Assembly: GCF_014641455.1 (NCBI RefSeq)
Contig: NZ_BMHT01000004.1
Location: 490,223-554,222, forward strand
Direction: 5' to 3'
Origin: Hymenobacter cavernae
GTDB taxonomy: Bacteria > Bacteroidota > Bacteroidia > Cytophagales > Hymenobacteraceae
DNA: 64,000 nt
The translations under genes and the position numbers were made by a program. Below the pieces are notes generated by a model. That model was not told the DNA's origin. It did no database searches and saw only the letters and a list, made by a program, of their open reading frames with translations. Below, in pieces: positions 32,918 to 41,777 of the stretch. Within the stretch, counting starts at the first letter, position 1, and the number at the start of each line of letters is the position of its first letter.

Positions 32918-33073
32918 ATGAACTTCAAAGAAAAGCTTGCTGAGGAGATTGGCTTTGTAAAGTCCTATTATGAGCAAATTCTGTTTGTAGGGTTGTTTTT
33001 CCTAGTATACCAATCAAACAATCAGCGTATTGTCGTCTTGCAGATAGGCTCTTGGCGACTTATGTTAAGCTAG
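32918..33073 (+). CDS. Possible 51-residue membrane peptide
   Basis: A 51-codon ORF in an AT-rich gap. It has a charged amphipathic start (MNFKEKLAEEIGFVKSYYEQ) and a hydrophobic segment (ILFVGLFFLVY, about 21-31). No ribosome-binding site, promoter or relative is apparent, so it may be a remnant or chance frame. Confidence 0.25.
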   Translation: MNFKEKLAEEIGFVKSYYEQILFVGLFFLVYQSNNQRIVVLQIGSWRLMLS

Positions 33074-33272
33074 GTTTGCTGGCTTGTTGCTTCTAAGTTA
33101 TACCTAGGTCGTGTTACCACAATGTTAAGTAATTGTGAGTTGATTAATTAGCTGCTATTGATGTTTGTATTATTTGAACTGCTTTGGACTGTACGGCTAA
33201 AGATAAATTTATTCATAATTATTGAACTATTAAATTTTGTATTTTGATTGGTCTTGTAGAATAATGCTTAGT

Positions 33273-33280
33273 TAAATTTG
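33273..33280 (+). promoter_or_regulatory. -7 promoter element for the secreted nuclease
   Basis: TAAATTTG matches TAnnTTTG; TTG at 33253-33255 is a plausible -33 element about 20 bp upstream. The leader would be about 70 nt. Confidence 0.5.
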
Positions 33281-33356
33281 CAGTCGTTTTTTGCTGCTGC
33301 TTCTCGCAAACTAAAATTCCCGATCTTCTTTTTCTTTCGCGTAGTTTTTACAGTTA

Positions 33357-34694
33357 ATGAAAAAACAATTACTTGGGTACGGTAGCAGCTTTTTGTTGCT
33401 ATTGCTGCCGTGTCTTGCCTTCTCCCCAGCAAGCGTAAGTAACCGTTCCGTTTGGCAGAGGCCATTTGCGGAAGGCACACAGGAAAGTTTCGATAGCGGC
33501 AGCAAGACCGATTACGGCACCGGCACGGTCGCGCTGAGCACTGGCAACTGGATTCTGAGCGATGCAGTGCTCGGCAACTCGGAAGCTGACCACAAAGAGG
33601 GCACGCAGGCCGTGCGCCTTCAGCAGAGCGGCAAGCTCACGATGGACTTTTTCCTGCCAGTGGGTGCTGCTACCGTGACGGTGCAGCACGCCGTGTATGG
33701 CACCGACGGCAGCAGCAGCTGGGAATTATGGGCGCAATCGGAGGCGTGCAACTGCGACAAATGGACGAAAGTGGGTCCTACGGTGCTCACCTCGTCGGCG
33801 ACGTTGCAGGCGGCTTCTTTTACGGTGAATATTCCGGGCCGCGTAAAATTTGAAATCCGGAAGACCTCCGGCGGCAAAGCACGACTGAATCTGGATGACT
33901 TTGCCGTGACGGACTACGGCACGGCTCAGCCTTCCGTCGACAACGACAACCTAGCTTTGGGCAACCCCAGCGGCGCCATTGCCGATGTGAGCAGCCCAAA
34001 TAACTACCTGTTGGCGAAGCCGCAGTATGTAGTAGGCTACAACCGCGACCAGGGCAAGCCCAACTGGGTGAGCTGGCACATCGACAACTCGGATCGTGGT
34101 GGTACTGACCGCCAAGACGATTTCCGGCCCGATGAGACCTTGCCCGCCGATTGGTACCACGTTACGGATAAGAGCTACGGTGGCTCGGGCTTCGACCGAG
34201 GCCACAACTGCCCCTCGGCCGACCGTACGTCGAGTAAGGAGAATAACTCGGCGACATTTTACATGACCAACATGATGCCGCAGGCGCCTAACAACAACCA
34301 GAAAACCTGGGCTGACCTGGAGAACTACACCCGCACGTTTTTGCCGGGAAACGAGGTGTACGTGATTTGCGGCAGCTACGGTGTGGGCGGCACGGGCTCC
34401 AACGGCGGCGTGACTACCACGATTGATAACGGGCGCGTAACCGTCCCAAAGCGCTGCTGGAAGGTAATTGTGATTTTGCCGGTAGGCGACAACGATGCTT
34501 CACGCATCAACGCCAGCACCCGCGTCATAGCCATTGATACGCCAAACGAAAACTCGCTGCTGACTACCTGGGGCTCGTACCGCACCACCGTGGATGCCAT
34601 TGAGGTCGCAACGGGCTACGATCTGCTTTCCAACCTGCCGGTTGACGTGCAGAATGCCATTGAGTCGAAAATCGACAAGGGCCCAGTATCCTAG
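33357..34694 (+). CDS. Secreted DNA/RNA non-specific endonuclease
   Basis: Exported nuclease of the beta-beta-alpha-metal NUC1 (Serratia nuclease) family, 445 residues. It has a signal peptide (MKKQLLGYGSSFLLLLLPCLAFSPAS), an N-terminal beta-sandwich-like region (about 40-190, ending RLNLDDFAVTDYG) and then the nuclease domain with the DRGH motif in GFDRGHNCPSADRTSS (His283, general base) and the metal-site Asn in MTNMMPQAPNNNQ. The C-terminus (VDVQNAIESKI) is complete. It lies 46 bp upstream of the large CBM3 protein on the same strand. No T9SS tail is seen, so export route beyond the Sec system is unknown. Such enzymes scavenge nucleic acid outside the cell. Confidence 0.92.
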   Translation: MKKQLLGYGSSFLLLLLPCLAFSPASVSNRSVWQRPFAEGTQESFDSGSKTDYGTGTVALSTGNWILSDAVLGNSEADHKEGTQAVRLQQSGKLTMDFFLPVGAATVTVQHAVYGTDGSSSWELWAQSEACNCDKWTKVGPTVLTSSATLQAASFTVNIPGRVKFEIRKTSGGKARLNLDDFAVTDYGTAQPSVDNDNLALGNPSGAIADVSSPNNYLLAKPQYVVGYNRDQGKPNWVSWHIDNSDRGGTDRQDDFRPDETLPADWYHVTDKSYGGSGFDRGHNCPSADRTSSKENNSATFYMTNMMPQAPNNNQKTWADLENYTRTFLPGNEVYVICGSYGVGGTGSNGGVTTTIDNGRVTVPKRCWKVIVILPVGDNDASRINASTRVIAIDTPNENSLLTTWGSYRTTVDAIEVATGYDLLSNLPVDVQNAIESKIDKGPVS

Positions 34695-34740
34695 CTTTCA
34701 ATCCTTTTCCAACTGGTTTTTGCAGCCTCGCTGTCATCAT

Positions 34741-37700
34741 ATGAATATGACTTCTAATTTGTTGCGTCCATTGCGGTCAAAGTGGATTGCGGATAGGGTA
34801 ATACGCTGGACTTTATTCTCGGCGTTTTTTGCGGCTCCGTTTGGAGCTAAAGCGCAGCTGATTTTAGCCGGTACTGATCCGAAAACGGAGAATTTTGACG
34901 GAATGGGAACCAGCGCCACCGCTCCGGTGCCCACTGGTTTTAAGCTCGCAGCTGGCGCTAATAATCCTTCCTATTCAGGTGCTACTACCTCAGCTACGAC
35001 CAGAGCTGGTGGCACTTCGGGTACTAACGCCATGTATGCCTCATCTGCGGGTGGTGATTACAACTTTGGTGTGGGCGTAACAGCTACGTCTACCGATCGG
35101 GCACTAGGGTTTCTGACGAACAGTTCATCGGTTGGTTCTCCCCGTCATATCCTGCTGCAAATCAAAAACAGCACGGGAGCGACTATCAAGGACTTAAAAG
35201 TTGATTTCGCTATTGAGAAATACCGCAATGGTACGAACAGCTTTGCTTGGCAGTTCTACAGCAGCACCGATGGTAGCGCCTGGGTTGAGAATAGTAACGG
35301 CGGCCAAAGCTTTCCGGCCGGCACTGCTAATACGGTAGTCGAGCCAACAGACCCTAGCTTCAGTACGCCGAAGAGTGTGACACTTACCAATGTTAATCTG
35401 GCTGCTGACGGCGTGCTTTATCTACGTTGGAGCCATACCGGTGGCCCTGCCAACGGGCAAGCGCTGGGCCTCGACAACTTAGTGCTCACGCCAACCTTAT
35501 CGACGGGTGGAAATCCAACCCCGGTTAGCACGATTATCACGACCACACCGGCTACTGCTGGCTCCTACTGCGTGACGACGACAGCAGGTAGCACGCCGTT
35601 CAATGTTGCATTCACGACTACTGGCACTTTCACTGGTACTTTCAGGGCGCAACTTTCCAACGCTTCTGGTAGCTTCGCTTCTGGCACTACCCTTATTGGC
35701 GAAGGAGCTAGCTCCCCGATTGCAGCTGTTATTCCGGCCAACACGGCTAGCGGCACAGGCTACCGAGTGCGCGTCATAAACGAGGCCACCGTCATCAACG
35801 GTTCCGATAACGGCAGCAACCTAGCTGTCAACCTAGCTTCGACAACTACCGCCGTAACGGTGACGCCAGCCGCGGCGCAGACGATTGCCCTCACCGGTAC
35901 GGGCACGACGCTAACGGCTACTGCTACTACCAGTTCGACGTTCACCTGGACATATGCTACTAGCGCTGCCGGGCCTTTCACCTCGGCTATTGCCAGTGCT
36001 AGCGGCGCTAGTTATCAGCCCAAAGGCTCCGATTTCGGGGCGGCGGGTACGTATTATGTTGTAGCGAATGCCACGGCCGCAACCACCTGCGGCTCGGCCA
36101 ACGGCCAGAGTGCTCCGGTTGCTATTACGGTATCGGCACCTAGGCCTGAGGTTATTACTTCGCTGCCGACGGTGCCCGACTTTGGCAGCACCGTGGCTGG
36201 TGCGGCTTCCACAGCCAAGAGCTTCACGGTGAGCGGCACCGGCCTGACTTCGGCGTTGATCATCACGCCGCCGGCTGGGTTTGAGATTCGCACCGGCGCG
36301 CAGCCGTTTGCCTGCTGCGCAATTCAGCTGCAACCTAGCAACGGCACCGTAAACGCGACAACTGTCGACGTGCGCTTTGCCCCAACGGCCGCGCAGTCGT
36401 ACCAAGCGGCTATTCCGGTGACGAGCAGCGGTTTGTCTGAGAAATTGGTGGCGGTGAGCGGCACGAGCACGGCGCCGGTGTACCCGGCAACCGTGAGCAC
36501 GACGAGCCTAAGCAATATCACGACCACCGGTGCCACCACCGGCGGCACCATCGAGCCGGATGGGGGTAGCCCAGTGACGGTTCGCGGCGTGCTATGGGCC
36601 AAAACACCAAATCCGGTGCTAGGTACTGCGCAAACTGCCGACGGCGCTGGTTCTGGTCCGTTCACTAGCAGTATAACTGGTTTGGTGCCCGGCGCTACCT
36701 ACTATGTGCGGGCTTATGCAACCAATAGCGCTGGCACGGCCTACGGCGAAGAACTCTCGCTGACCACCGTAGCGGTGCCGCTGGCAGCCGAGCCGACCCA
36801 ATCAGCAACGCTGGTAGACAGCCAGGTTACCAGCACCTCGATGCAGCTGATTCTGAATGGTGGCAACGGCGCCAAGCATTTAGTAGTGGCTCACCTAGGC
36901 AGCGCCGTCGATGCAGCGCCCGTCGATGCTACTACCTATGCTGACAGCACGATATTTGGGAAAGGAGCAAGGATAGGTACCGGCAACTACGTGGTCTACG
37001 CCGGCTCACGCGACACATTAGTAGTGAGTGGCTTGCGTCCGAATACTTCGTATTCGTTTATGGTTTTCGAGTATAGCGACAACAACACGCCCTACGCGGA
37101 AAACTACCTGACCACCTCGCCCGGTACGCTGACCAAGAGTACCTTAGCACTGCCAACGGCCCTATTGCTGGAAGAGAACTTCGACTACACGGCAGGCGCA
37201 GCGCTGACGGCTAATAACTGGACGGCGCACAGCAGCGGCGGTACCAACTCTGTCACCGTTACCGCAAGCAGCCTGAAATATGATAGCTACGGCGCTAGCA
37301 ACATCGGCAATGCCGCTACGTTAAAAACCAGCGGTGAAGACCTAAATCGCAAGTTTGCAACGCTTTATGCTGGCACGCCCGTGTATGCGTCGTTTCTGGT
37401 AAACGTGGAAAGCGCCAAAGCGGCCGGCGATTATTTTTTCCACCTAGGTACCTCCACCACGAACTCCAGCTACTACAAGGGCCGGGTATTCGTGCGAAGC
37501 AGCGGTACGAGTGCTATTCAATTCGGTGTTAGCAATAACAGTGATGATAGTGTCAGGTATGTCACCACTACGTACGAGCTAGGTAAAACCTACCTGCTGG
37601 TGGTTAAATACGTGTTCGACGAGAATGGCGGCACTACGCAGCTGTTCATCAACCCGGCTCTGGCTACCGAACCCGCTACTGCCGATGCTACATCCACCGA

Positions 37701-39855
37701 AAATACTGGCTCGCCTTCGGATATTGGCTCAGTTGCGTTGCGCCAGGGAGATAAGAACAACGCCGCCGGCCTGACGGTTGACGGCATCCGGGTGGGTAAC
37801 ACGTATCGGGTAGTGCGTACGGGTATCATTTGCCTGCAACCTGCTCCTGCCTTCGCGGCCAACACAGTTTGTGTAGGCTCCGCTACGGTGTTCACCAACA
37901 CCTCAACGACTGTGGAGGACAATGCGACCTACGCCTGGGACGTGGATAATGATGGCACCGTGGATTACACCACGAAGGGCAACATCACACACGCGTACAC
38001 GGAGCCGGGTACCTACACCGCCAAGCTGACCATTACCCAAGGCACTTGCTCCGATACGTACACGCAGCAAGTTACAGTGCGCGCCCTGCCCACGGCTACC
38101 CTGAGCGGCGCGGCTACCATCTGCGCGGGCACCAGCACTAAGCTAGCTTTGCGCCTAACGGGCGTAGCGCCCTGGACGGTGAACTACTCGGCCGATGGTG
38201 GCGCTACCGCTACTGTGTTGACTATCAATGCAGATGAAGTGTCGACTACTGGTGACTATCAGCTGACGGTTAGCCCCACGGCTACTACCACGTACACACT
38301 GACAGCGGTGAGTGATGCCAACTGCACGGGCTTGGTCCCAACGGGTTCGGCTACCGTGACGGTGAATACCAAGCCCGTTCTCACCTTGCCGACCATTGCC
38401 GCTACCTATGCTACGGCCGGTCTGCGCGGTGCTTCGGTTGCTTTTGCCGCTACCGCTACGGGCAGCACGCCGGCACCTGGCTTGACGTACTCTATTGTAA
38501 AGAACAATGTCGTGACGCTCATCACGTCGCCTTACGTCTTCCCGCTGGGCACGACTACGGTAACGGCTACCGCCACCAACGACTGCGGCAGCACCGTGGG
38601 CACCTTCACCGTGACGGTGCAAAGCCCCGACTTTGTGAGCGTGCTGCACCAGAACGCCGACCTAGGTCAGACGGCTAACAACGCCATCAAGCCCAACCTG
38701 CAACTGGTGAACAATAGCACGGCGGCTATTTCCTACCAGGAACTCACCGTGCGTTACTGGCTGACGGTGGAGGATTACGCCGCCATTGCCACCGCCATCG
38801 ATTATGCACAGCTAGGTACCGGCGCCGTGAAAGCGAAATATGTTGCGCTGACTGAGCCCGTGCAAGGCGCATTAGGCTACGTGGAGTACTCGTTCACGGC
38901 GGCCGCGGGCAAGCTGTCGGCCGGGGCTAATTCGGGTGCTATCCAGTCGCGCATCAACAAAACGAGCTGGACGAACTTCAACGAGCTGGATGACTACTCG
39001 TACGCCGCCAACGGCTCGTATCTGAAGAATGAGCGCATCACGGTGTACCGCAACGGCGAGCTGGTGGGCGGCATCGAGCCGGCGCTGGTACCGGCCTCGG
39101 CCCCGAAGCTGGTGGTTTTGTCGCAGAACAAAGAGAAGAAAACCACGACAAATTCCCTCAGCACCTTCCTGCAAGTGCGCAACGACGGCTACACGCCAGT
39201 GGCCTACAAAGACCTGACGGTGCGCTACTGGTTCAGCCCCGACGGCACTTCGCCGCTCAACTCGTACGTTGATTACGCGCAGCTCGGCAACAACAATGTT
39301 AGCATCAGCTTCGGCAAATCCGGCACCGAAACCTACGCCGAGCTGCACTTCGCCGCTGGCCTAGGTACGTTCTCGCCGCTCAGCAACACCGGCAACGTGC
39401 AATACCGCATCGCGAAGTCAGACTGGTCGAACTTCAACCAGGCCAACGACTTCTCGTACCTGCCGGCCGCTGACGTGTTTGCCGAGAATGCGCACATCAC
39501 GGCCTACGTGAACGGAACGCTGGTGTACGGTCAGGAGCCAATGAGTGCCACCCGCTCGACGGCCGCCGCCCTAGGTACAGACTCTGGAACCAGCGCGAAA
39601 GCCACCGTGAGCAGCTACCCGAACCCGTTTAGCGGCAGCACTACCATCGCCTTCACCGCTGCCCATTCGCAGGATTACCAATTGGAAATCTATGACATCA
39701 GTGGCCGCTTGGTGCGGAAGCTGCAAGCCGGTAAAGCGCAAGCCGGGCAACTGGTAGAAGTGGAGTGGCAAGCCGGCAACACACCTGCCGGCCTCTACCT
39801 GGCCCGCCTCACCACCGGCACCACGGTGCAACAGGTGAAGCTGGTGCTTCAGTAA
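34741..39855 (+). CDS. Giant secreted surface protein with two CBM3 modules and a T9SS tail
   Basis: A 1,704-residue exported protein, probably on the cell surface. A signal peptide (about 1-40) is followed by a lectin-like N-terminal module (NFDGMGTSATAP; LRWSHTGGPANGQALGLDNLVL) and Ser/Thr-rich beta domains. There is an FN3-like unit (GLVPGATYYVRAYATNSAGTAYGE), a DUF-type jelly-roll around 810-1040, and a PKD unit near 1062-1115 (YAWDVDNDGTVDYT). Two family-3 cellulose-binding modules follow, about 1298-1449 and 1453-1602, each with ELTVRYW or DLTVRYW, YVDYAQLG-type and GSY..NERITVYRNGELVGG-type motifs. The end is a T9SS type A sorting domain (YPNPFSGSTTI; DISGRLVRKL). The preferred start is the ATG at 34741. 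No catalytic domain is recognised. It may bind polysaccharide for adhesion. Confidence 0.88.
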   Translation: MNMTSNLLRPLRSKWIADRVIRWTLFSAFFAAPFGAKAQLILAGTDPKTENFDGMGTSATAPVPTGFKLAAGANNPSYSGATTSATTRAGGTSGTNAMYASSAGGDYNFGVGVTATSTDRALGFLTNSSSVGSPRHILLQIKNSTGATIKDLKVDFAIEKYRNGTNSFAWQFYSSTDGSAWVENSNGGQSFPAGTANTVVEPTDPSFSTPKSVTLTNVNLAADGVLYLRWSHTGGPANGQALGLDNLVLTPTLSTGGNPTPVSTIITTTPATAGSYCVTTTAGSTPFNVAFTTTGTFTGTFRAQLSNASGSFASGTTLIGEGASSPIAAVIPANTASGTGYRVRVINEATVINGSDNGSNLAVNLASTTTAVTVTPAAAQTIALTGTGTTLTATATTSSTFTWTYATSAAGPFTSAIASASGASYQPKGSDFGAAGTYYVVANATAATTCGSANGQSAPVAITVSAPRPEVITSLPTVPDFGSTVAGAASTAKSFTVSGTGLTSALIITPPAGFEIRTGAQPFACCAIQLQPSNGTVNATTVDVRFAPTAAQSYQAAIPVTSSGLSEKLVAVSGTSTAPVYPATVSTTSLSNITTTGATTGGTIEPDGGSPVTVRGVLWAKTPNPVLGTAQTADGAGSGPFTSSITGLVPGATYYVRAYATNSAGTAYGEELSLTTVAVPLAAEPTQSATLVDSQVTSTSMQLILNGGNGAKHLVVAHLGSAVDAAPVDATTYADSTIFGKGARIGTGNYVVYAGSRDTLVVSGLRPNTSYSFMVFEYSDNNTPYAENYLTTSPGTLTKSTLALPTALLLEENFDYTAGAALTANNWTAHSSGGTNSVTVTASSLKYDSYGASNIGNAATLKTSGEDLNRKFATLYAGTPVYASFLVNVESAKAAGDYFFHLGTSTTNSSYYKGRVFVRSSGTSAIQFGVSNNSDDSVRYVTTTYELGKTYLLVVKYVFDENGGTTQLFINPALATEPATADATSTENTGSPSDIGSVALRQGDKNNAAGLTVDGIRVGNTYRVVRTGIICLQPAPAFAANTVCVGSATVFTNTSTTVEDNATYAWDVDNDGTVDYTTKGNITHAYTEPGTYTAKLTITQGTCSDTYTQQVTVRALPTATLSGAATICAGTSTKLALRLTGVAPWTVNYSADGGATATVLTINADEVSTTGDYQLTVSPTATTTYTLTAVSDANCTGLVPTGSATVTVNTKPVLTLPTIAATYATAGLRGASVAFAATATGSTPAPGLTYSIVKNNVVTLITSPYVFPLGTTTVTATATNDCGSTVGTFTVTVQSPDFVSVLHQNADLGQTANNAIKPNLQLVNNSTAAISYQELTVRYWLTVEDYAAIATAIDYAQLGTGAVKAKYVALTEPVQGALGYVEYSFTAAAGKLSAGANSGAIQSRINKTSWTNFNELDDYSYAANGSYLKNERITVYRNGELVGGIEPALVPASAPKLVVLSQNKEKKTTTNSLSTFLQVRNDGYTPVAYKDLTVRYWFSPDGTSPLNSYVDYAQLGNNNVSISFGKSGTETYAELHFAAGLGTFSPLSNTGNVQYRIAKSDWSNFNQANDFSYLPAADVFAENAHITAYVNGTLVYGQEPMSATRSTAAALGTDSGTSAKATVSSYPNPFSGSTTIAFTAAHSQDYQLEIYDISGRLVRKLQAGKAQAGQLVEVEWQAGNTPAGLYLARLTTGTTVQQVKLVLQ

Positions 39856-39873
39856 GCTATTTTAAAATTTATG

Positions 39874-39905
39874 AAAAAGCCGGACCTAGCTAGGTCCGGC
39901 TTTTT
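39874..39905 (+). terminator. Palindromic terminator of the CBM3 gene
   Basis: A perfect 32-nt palindrome with AAAAAGCCGGACCTA and its complement, followed by TTTGTG. It contains ACCTAGCTAGGT at its centre. Confidence 0.9.
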
Positions 39906-39938
39906 TGTGTTTGGCAGTATTAAGAATTCGCCAGCCCG

Positions 39939-39974
39939 CGTCATGCTGAGCTTGTCGAAGCATCTCGCGTGCAA
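39939..39974 (+). repeat. Solo arm of the GTCATGCTGAGC element
   Basis: Shares GTCATGCTGAGCTT and CGAAGCATCTCGCGTGCA with the left arm at 23442-23480, but no matching arm follows within 150 bp. It appears to be a decayed or interrupted copy. Confidence 0.8.
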
Positions 39975-39991
39975 CAGTAACTGAATGTAAT

Positions 39992-40027
39992 GCTTGGCTG
40001 GATTACGAATCCAGCGGAGCAACGACC
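39992..40027. repeat. 36-nt palindromic element, copy 1
   Basis: GCTTGGCTGGATTACGAATC then CAGCGGAGCAACGACC; closely similar to 57855-57890. The inner GGATT...AATCC pairs form a hairpin. It overlaps nothing coding. Confidence 0.7.
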
Positions 40028-40030
40028 AGA

Positions 40031-40250
40031 TTATTCAATTGTCTTCCATTCCTGGCCAGGACGTAATCTTCTGTTACCGAGCTTAGAGAATACCTCTACG
40101 CCTTGCTCATTGTCTTTCCTGGGGTGCTAGGTCAACGAAAGGTTCATAGCCAGGATACCTAATGTGAATACTGACTTGCGCAAGATGATTGAGACTTGTC
40201 AAGCTTTCTTCTGATAAATTCCACTCATCTAAGTTGATAGTTGGTTTCAT
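40031..40250 (-). pseudogene. Small gene broken by a one-base frameshift
   Basis: Read leftwards from the ATG at 40250, MKPTINLDEWNLSEESLTSL continues to a TGA after 47 codons (40107). Dropping one base near 40110 would join it to a second frame, NEQGVEVFSKLGNRRLRPGQ, which ends at TAA 40031-40033. The restored product would be about 72 residues. HIRYPGYEPF recalls HEPN or other small domains but no family is certain. Loss of a single base in a real gene is likelier than chance because the joined codons stay sensible. Confidence 0.45.
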
Positions 40251-40260
40251 AATGCTGTAG

Positions 40261-40307
40261 AAAAGAAAAAAGCCTAGCTCGTCAGCTATTAACTGAAAAG
40301 CTAGGCT
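40261..40307 (-). terminator. Intrinsic terminator of hemL
   Basis: A 9-bp stem (40271-40279 with 40299-40307, AGCCTAGCT), read leftwards, is followed by a T-rich tail (plus-strand A-tract 40261-40270). It lies 24 bp after hemL. Confidence 0.75.
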
Positions 40308-40330
40308 TCTTTACTTTGAAATCTTACTTC

Positions 40331-41659
40331 CTACATCCCATGCGCTTCGCGCATGGCCTCACGGCAGGCCGTCAGGTACAGATCTACCAAATCATCCGTA
40401 ATAGCAGTAGACACGAACAGCGCTTCGTATTGCGCCGGCGCCAGGTAGATGCCGCGGTGCAGCATGCCGCGGAAGTAGCGGCCAAACGCTTCCGTATCAG
40501 AGGTCTTCGCGTCTTCCAGGTTGTTCACGGGGCTGGAGGTGAAGAACACGCTGAACATCGAGCCGACCTGGTTGACGGTGTAGTTCAAACCTAGGTCGGC
40601 GGCAATCTGGCGGGTGCCGTCGGCGATGCGCGTGGTGATACGGTTCAGCTCGTCGTAGAGGCCGGGATTTTGCTGCAAGTAGCGCAACTGGGCCATGCCG
40701 GCGGCCGTGGCAATGGGGTTGCCGGAGAGCGTGCCAGCCTGGTAAACCTTGCCGGCCGGCGCCACGCAATCCATAATGTCGCGGCGACCACCGTAAGCGC
40801 CTACTGGCATACCGCCCCCGATGATCTTACCTAGAGTTGTCATGTCGGGGGTGATGCCGAACAGCTCCTGCGCGCCCCCGCGGGCAAGGCGGAAGCCGGT
40901 CATTACCTCATCAAAAATCAGGACAATGCCGTACTCCGTGCACAAGTCGCGCAGGCCTTGCAGGTAGCCTTCGGCCGGGGCCACCAGGCCCATGTTGCCC
41001 ACAACCGGCTCCAGAATCAAGGCCGCAACCTGACCGTGGTTAGCCAGAATGGCTTGACGCGTTGCTTCTAGATCGTTATAAGGCACCGTAATCGTGTCGA
41101 GCGCCACGCCCTGCGTCACGCCCGGCGAATCGGGGGTACCTAGGGTAAGCGCACCCGAGCCGGCCGAGATAAGGAAGGAGTCGCCGTGGCCGTGGTAGCA
41201 GCCTTCAAACTTGATGATCTTGTCGCGGCCGGTGTAGCCCCGCGCCACCCGAATCGCCGACATCGTCGCCTCCGTGCCGGAGTTCACCAGCCGCACCTTT
41301 TCAATACTAGGTACCATCTCCTGAATCAGCTCCGCCATTTCGACCTCGCGGCGCGTGGGCGCCCCGAACGACAACGACCCCTGAATGGCTTCCTGCACGG
41401 CATTAAGCACCACTTCCGGCGCGTGACCTAGGATCATCGGCCCCCAGGAGTTGATGAAATCGAGGTAGCGGTTGCCGTCCACATCAGTCAGCCATGCACC
41501 CTTCGCCGATTGCATGAACACGGGGTGGCCACCCACCGCCCGGAAAGCCCGCACGGGTGAATTTACACCGCCCGGAATAAGCTCTTTGGCGCGGGTAAAA
41601 AGGGCGTCGCTGGTGGTTAGCGTAAGGTCGGGAGCAGTAACAGGATTAGCAGATTCCAT
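40331..41659 (-). CDS. hemL: Glutamate-1-semialdehyde 2,1-aminomutase
   Basis: PLP enzyme of the C5 route that converts glutamate-1-semialdehyde to 5-aminolevulinate for haem; 442 residues. It shows IPGGVNSPVRAF near the start, NSGTEATMSAIRVARGYTGR, the PLP-contact FEGCYHGHGDSF, IFDEVMTGFR and the PLP lysine Lys278 in TTLGKIIGGGMPVGAYGG. Length and motifs are normal. The ATG at 41659 is chosen; the extra upstream codons overlap a long inverted repeat. A terminator follows at 40261-40307. Confidence 0.96.
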   Translation of the reverse strand: MESANPVTAPDLTLTTSDALFTRAKELIPGGVNSPVRAFRAVGGHPVFMQSAKGAWLTDVDGNRYLDFINSWGPMILGHAPEVVLNAVQEAIQGSLSFGAPTRREVEMAELIQEMVPSIEKVRLVNSGTEATMSAIRVARGYTGRDKIIKFEGCYHGHGDSFLISAGSGALTLGTPDSPGVTQGVALDTITVPYNDLEATRQAILANHGQVAALILEPVVGNMGLVAPAEGYLQGLRDLCTEYGIVLIFDEVMTGFRLARGGAQELFGITPDMTTLGKIIGGGMPVGAYGGRRDIMDCVAPAGKVYQAGTLSGNPIATAAGMAQLRYLQQNPGLYDELNRITTRIADGTRQIAADLGLNYTVNQVGSMFSVFFTSSPVNNLEDAKTSDTEAFGRYFRGMLHRGIYLAPAQYEALFVSTAITDDLVDLYLTACREAMREAHGM

Positions 41660-41669
41660 GAAGCAAAAT

Positions 41670-41769
41670 GTAGCGCGAAGCTCCAGCTTCGCGTAGCGTT
41701 GAACGATAATCGTTGAATCTGTCCTAACGACGACGTTCAACGATGCGCGAAGCTGGAGCTTCGCACTAC
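41670..41769. repeat. Long intergenic inverted repeat, GTAG...CTAC type
   Basis: Arms 41670-41705 and 41734-41769 pair over 36 nt with three mismatches. The start GTAGCGCGAAGC is shared with the element at 425-524, so the two are copies of one family. Confidence 0.88.
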
Positions 41770-41777
41770 TGATAAAC

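Larger units (their letters stand above)
32585..33356. other. AT-rich gap of about 770 bp
   Basis: Base composition is far more AT-rich than its surroundings. Apart from a possible 51-codon ORF (32918-33073) and the nuclease promoter (33273-33280) I see no gene, tRNA or mobile element. Confidence 0.6.

Noticed and set aside
35565..36801. Several minus frames of 60-164 codons under the CBM3 gene
   Set aside because: They arise from repetitive GC-rich Thr/Ala/Gly codons; no start signals, signal peptides or families.
38155..38649. 164-codon minus frame rich in Arg and His opposite the CBM3 gene
   Set aside because: No domain and typical composition of an antisense frame.
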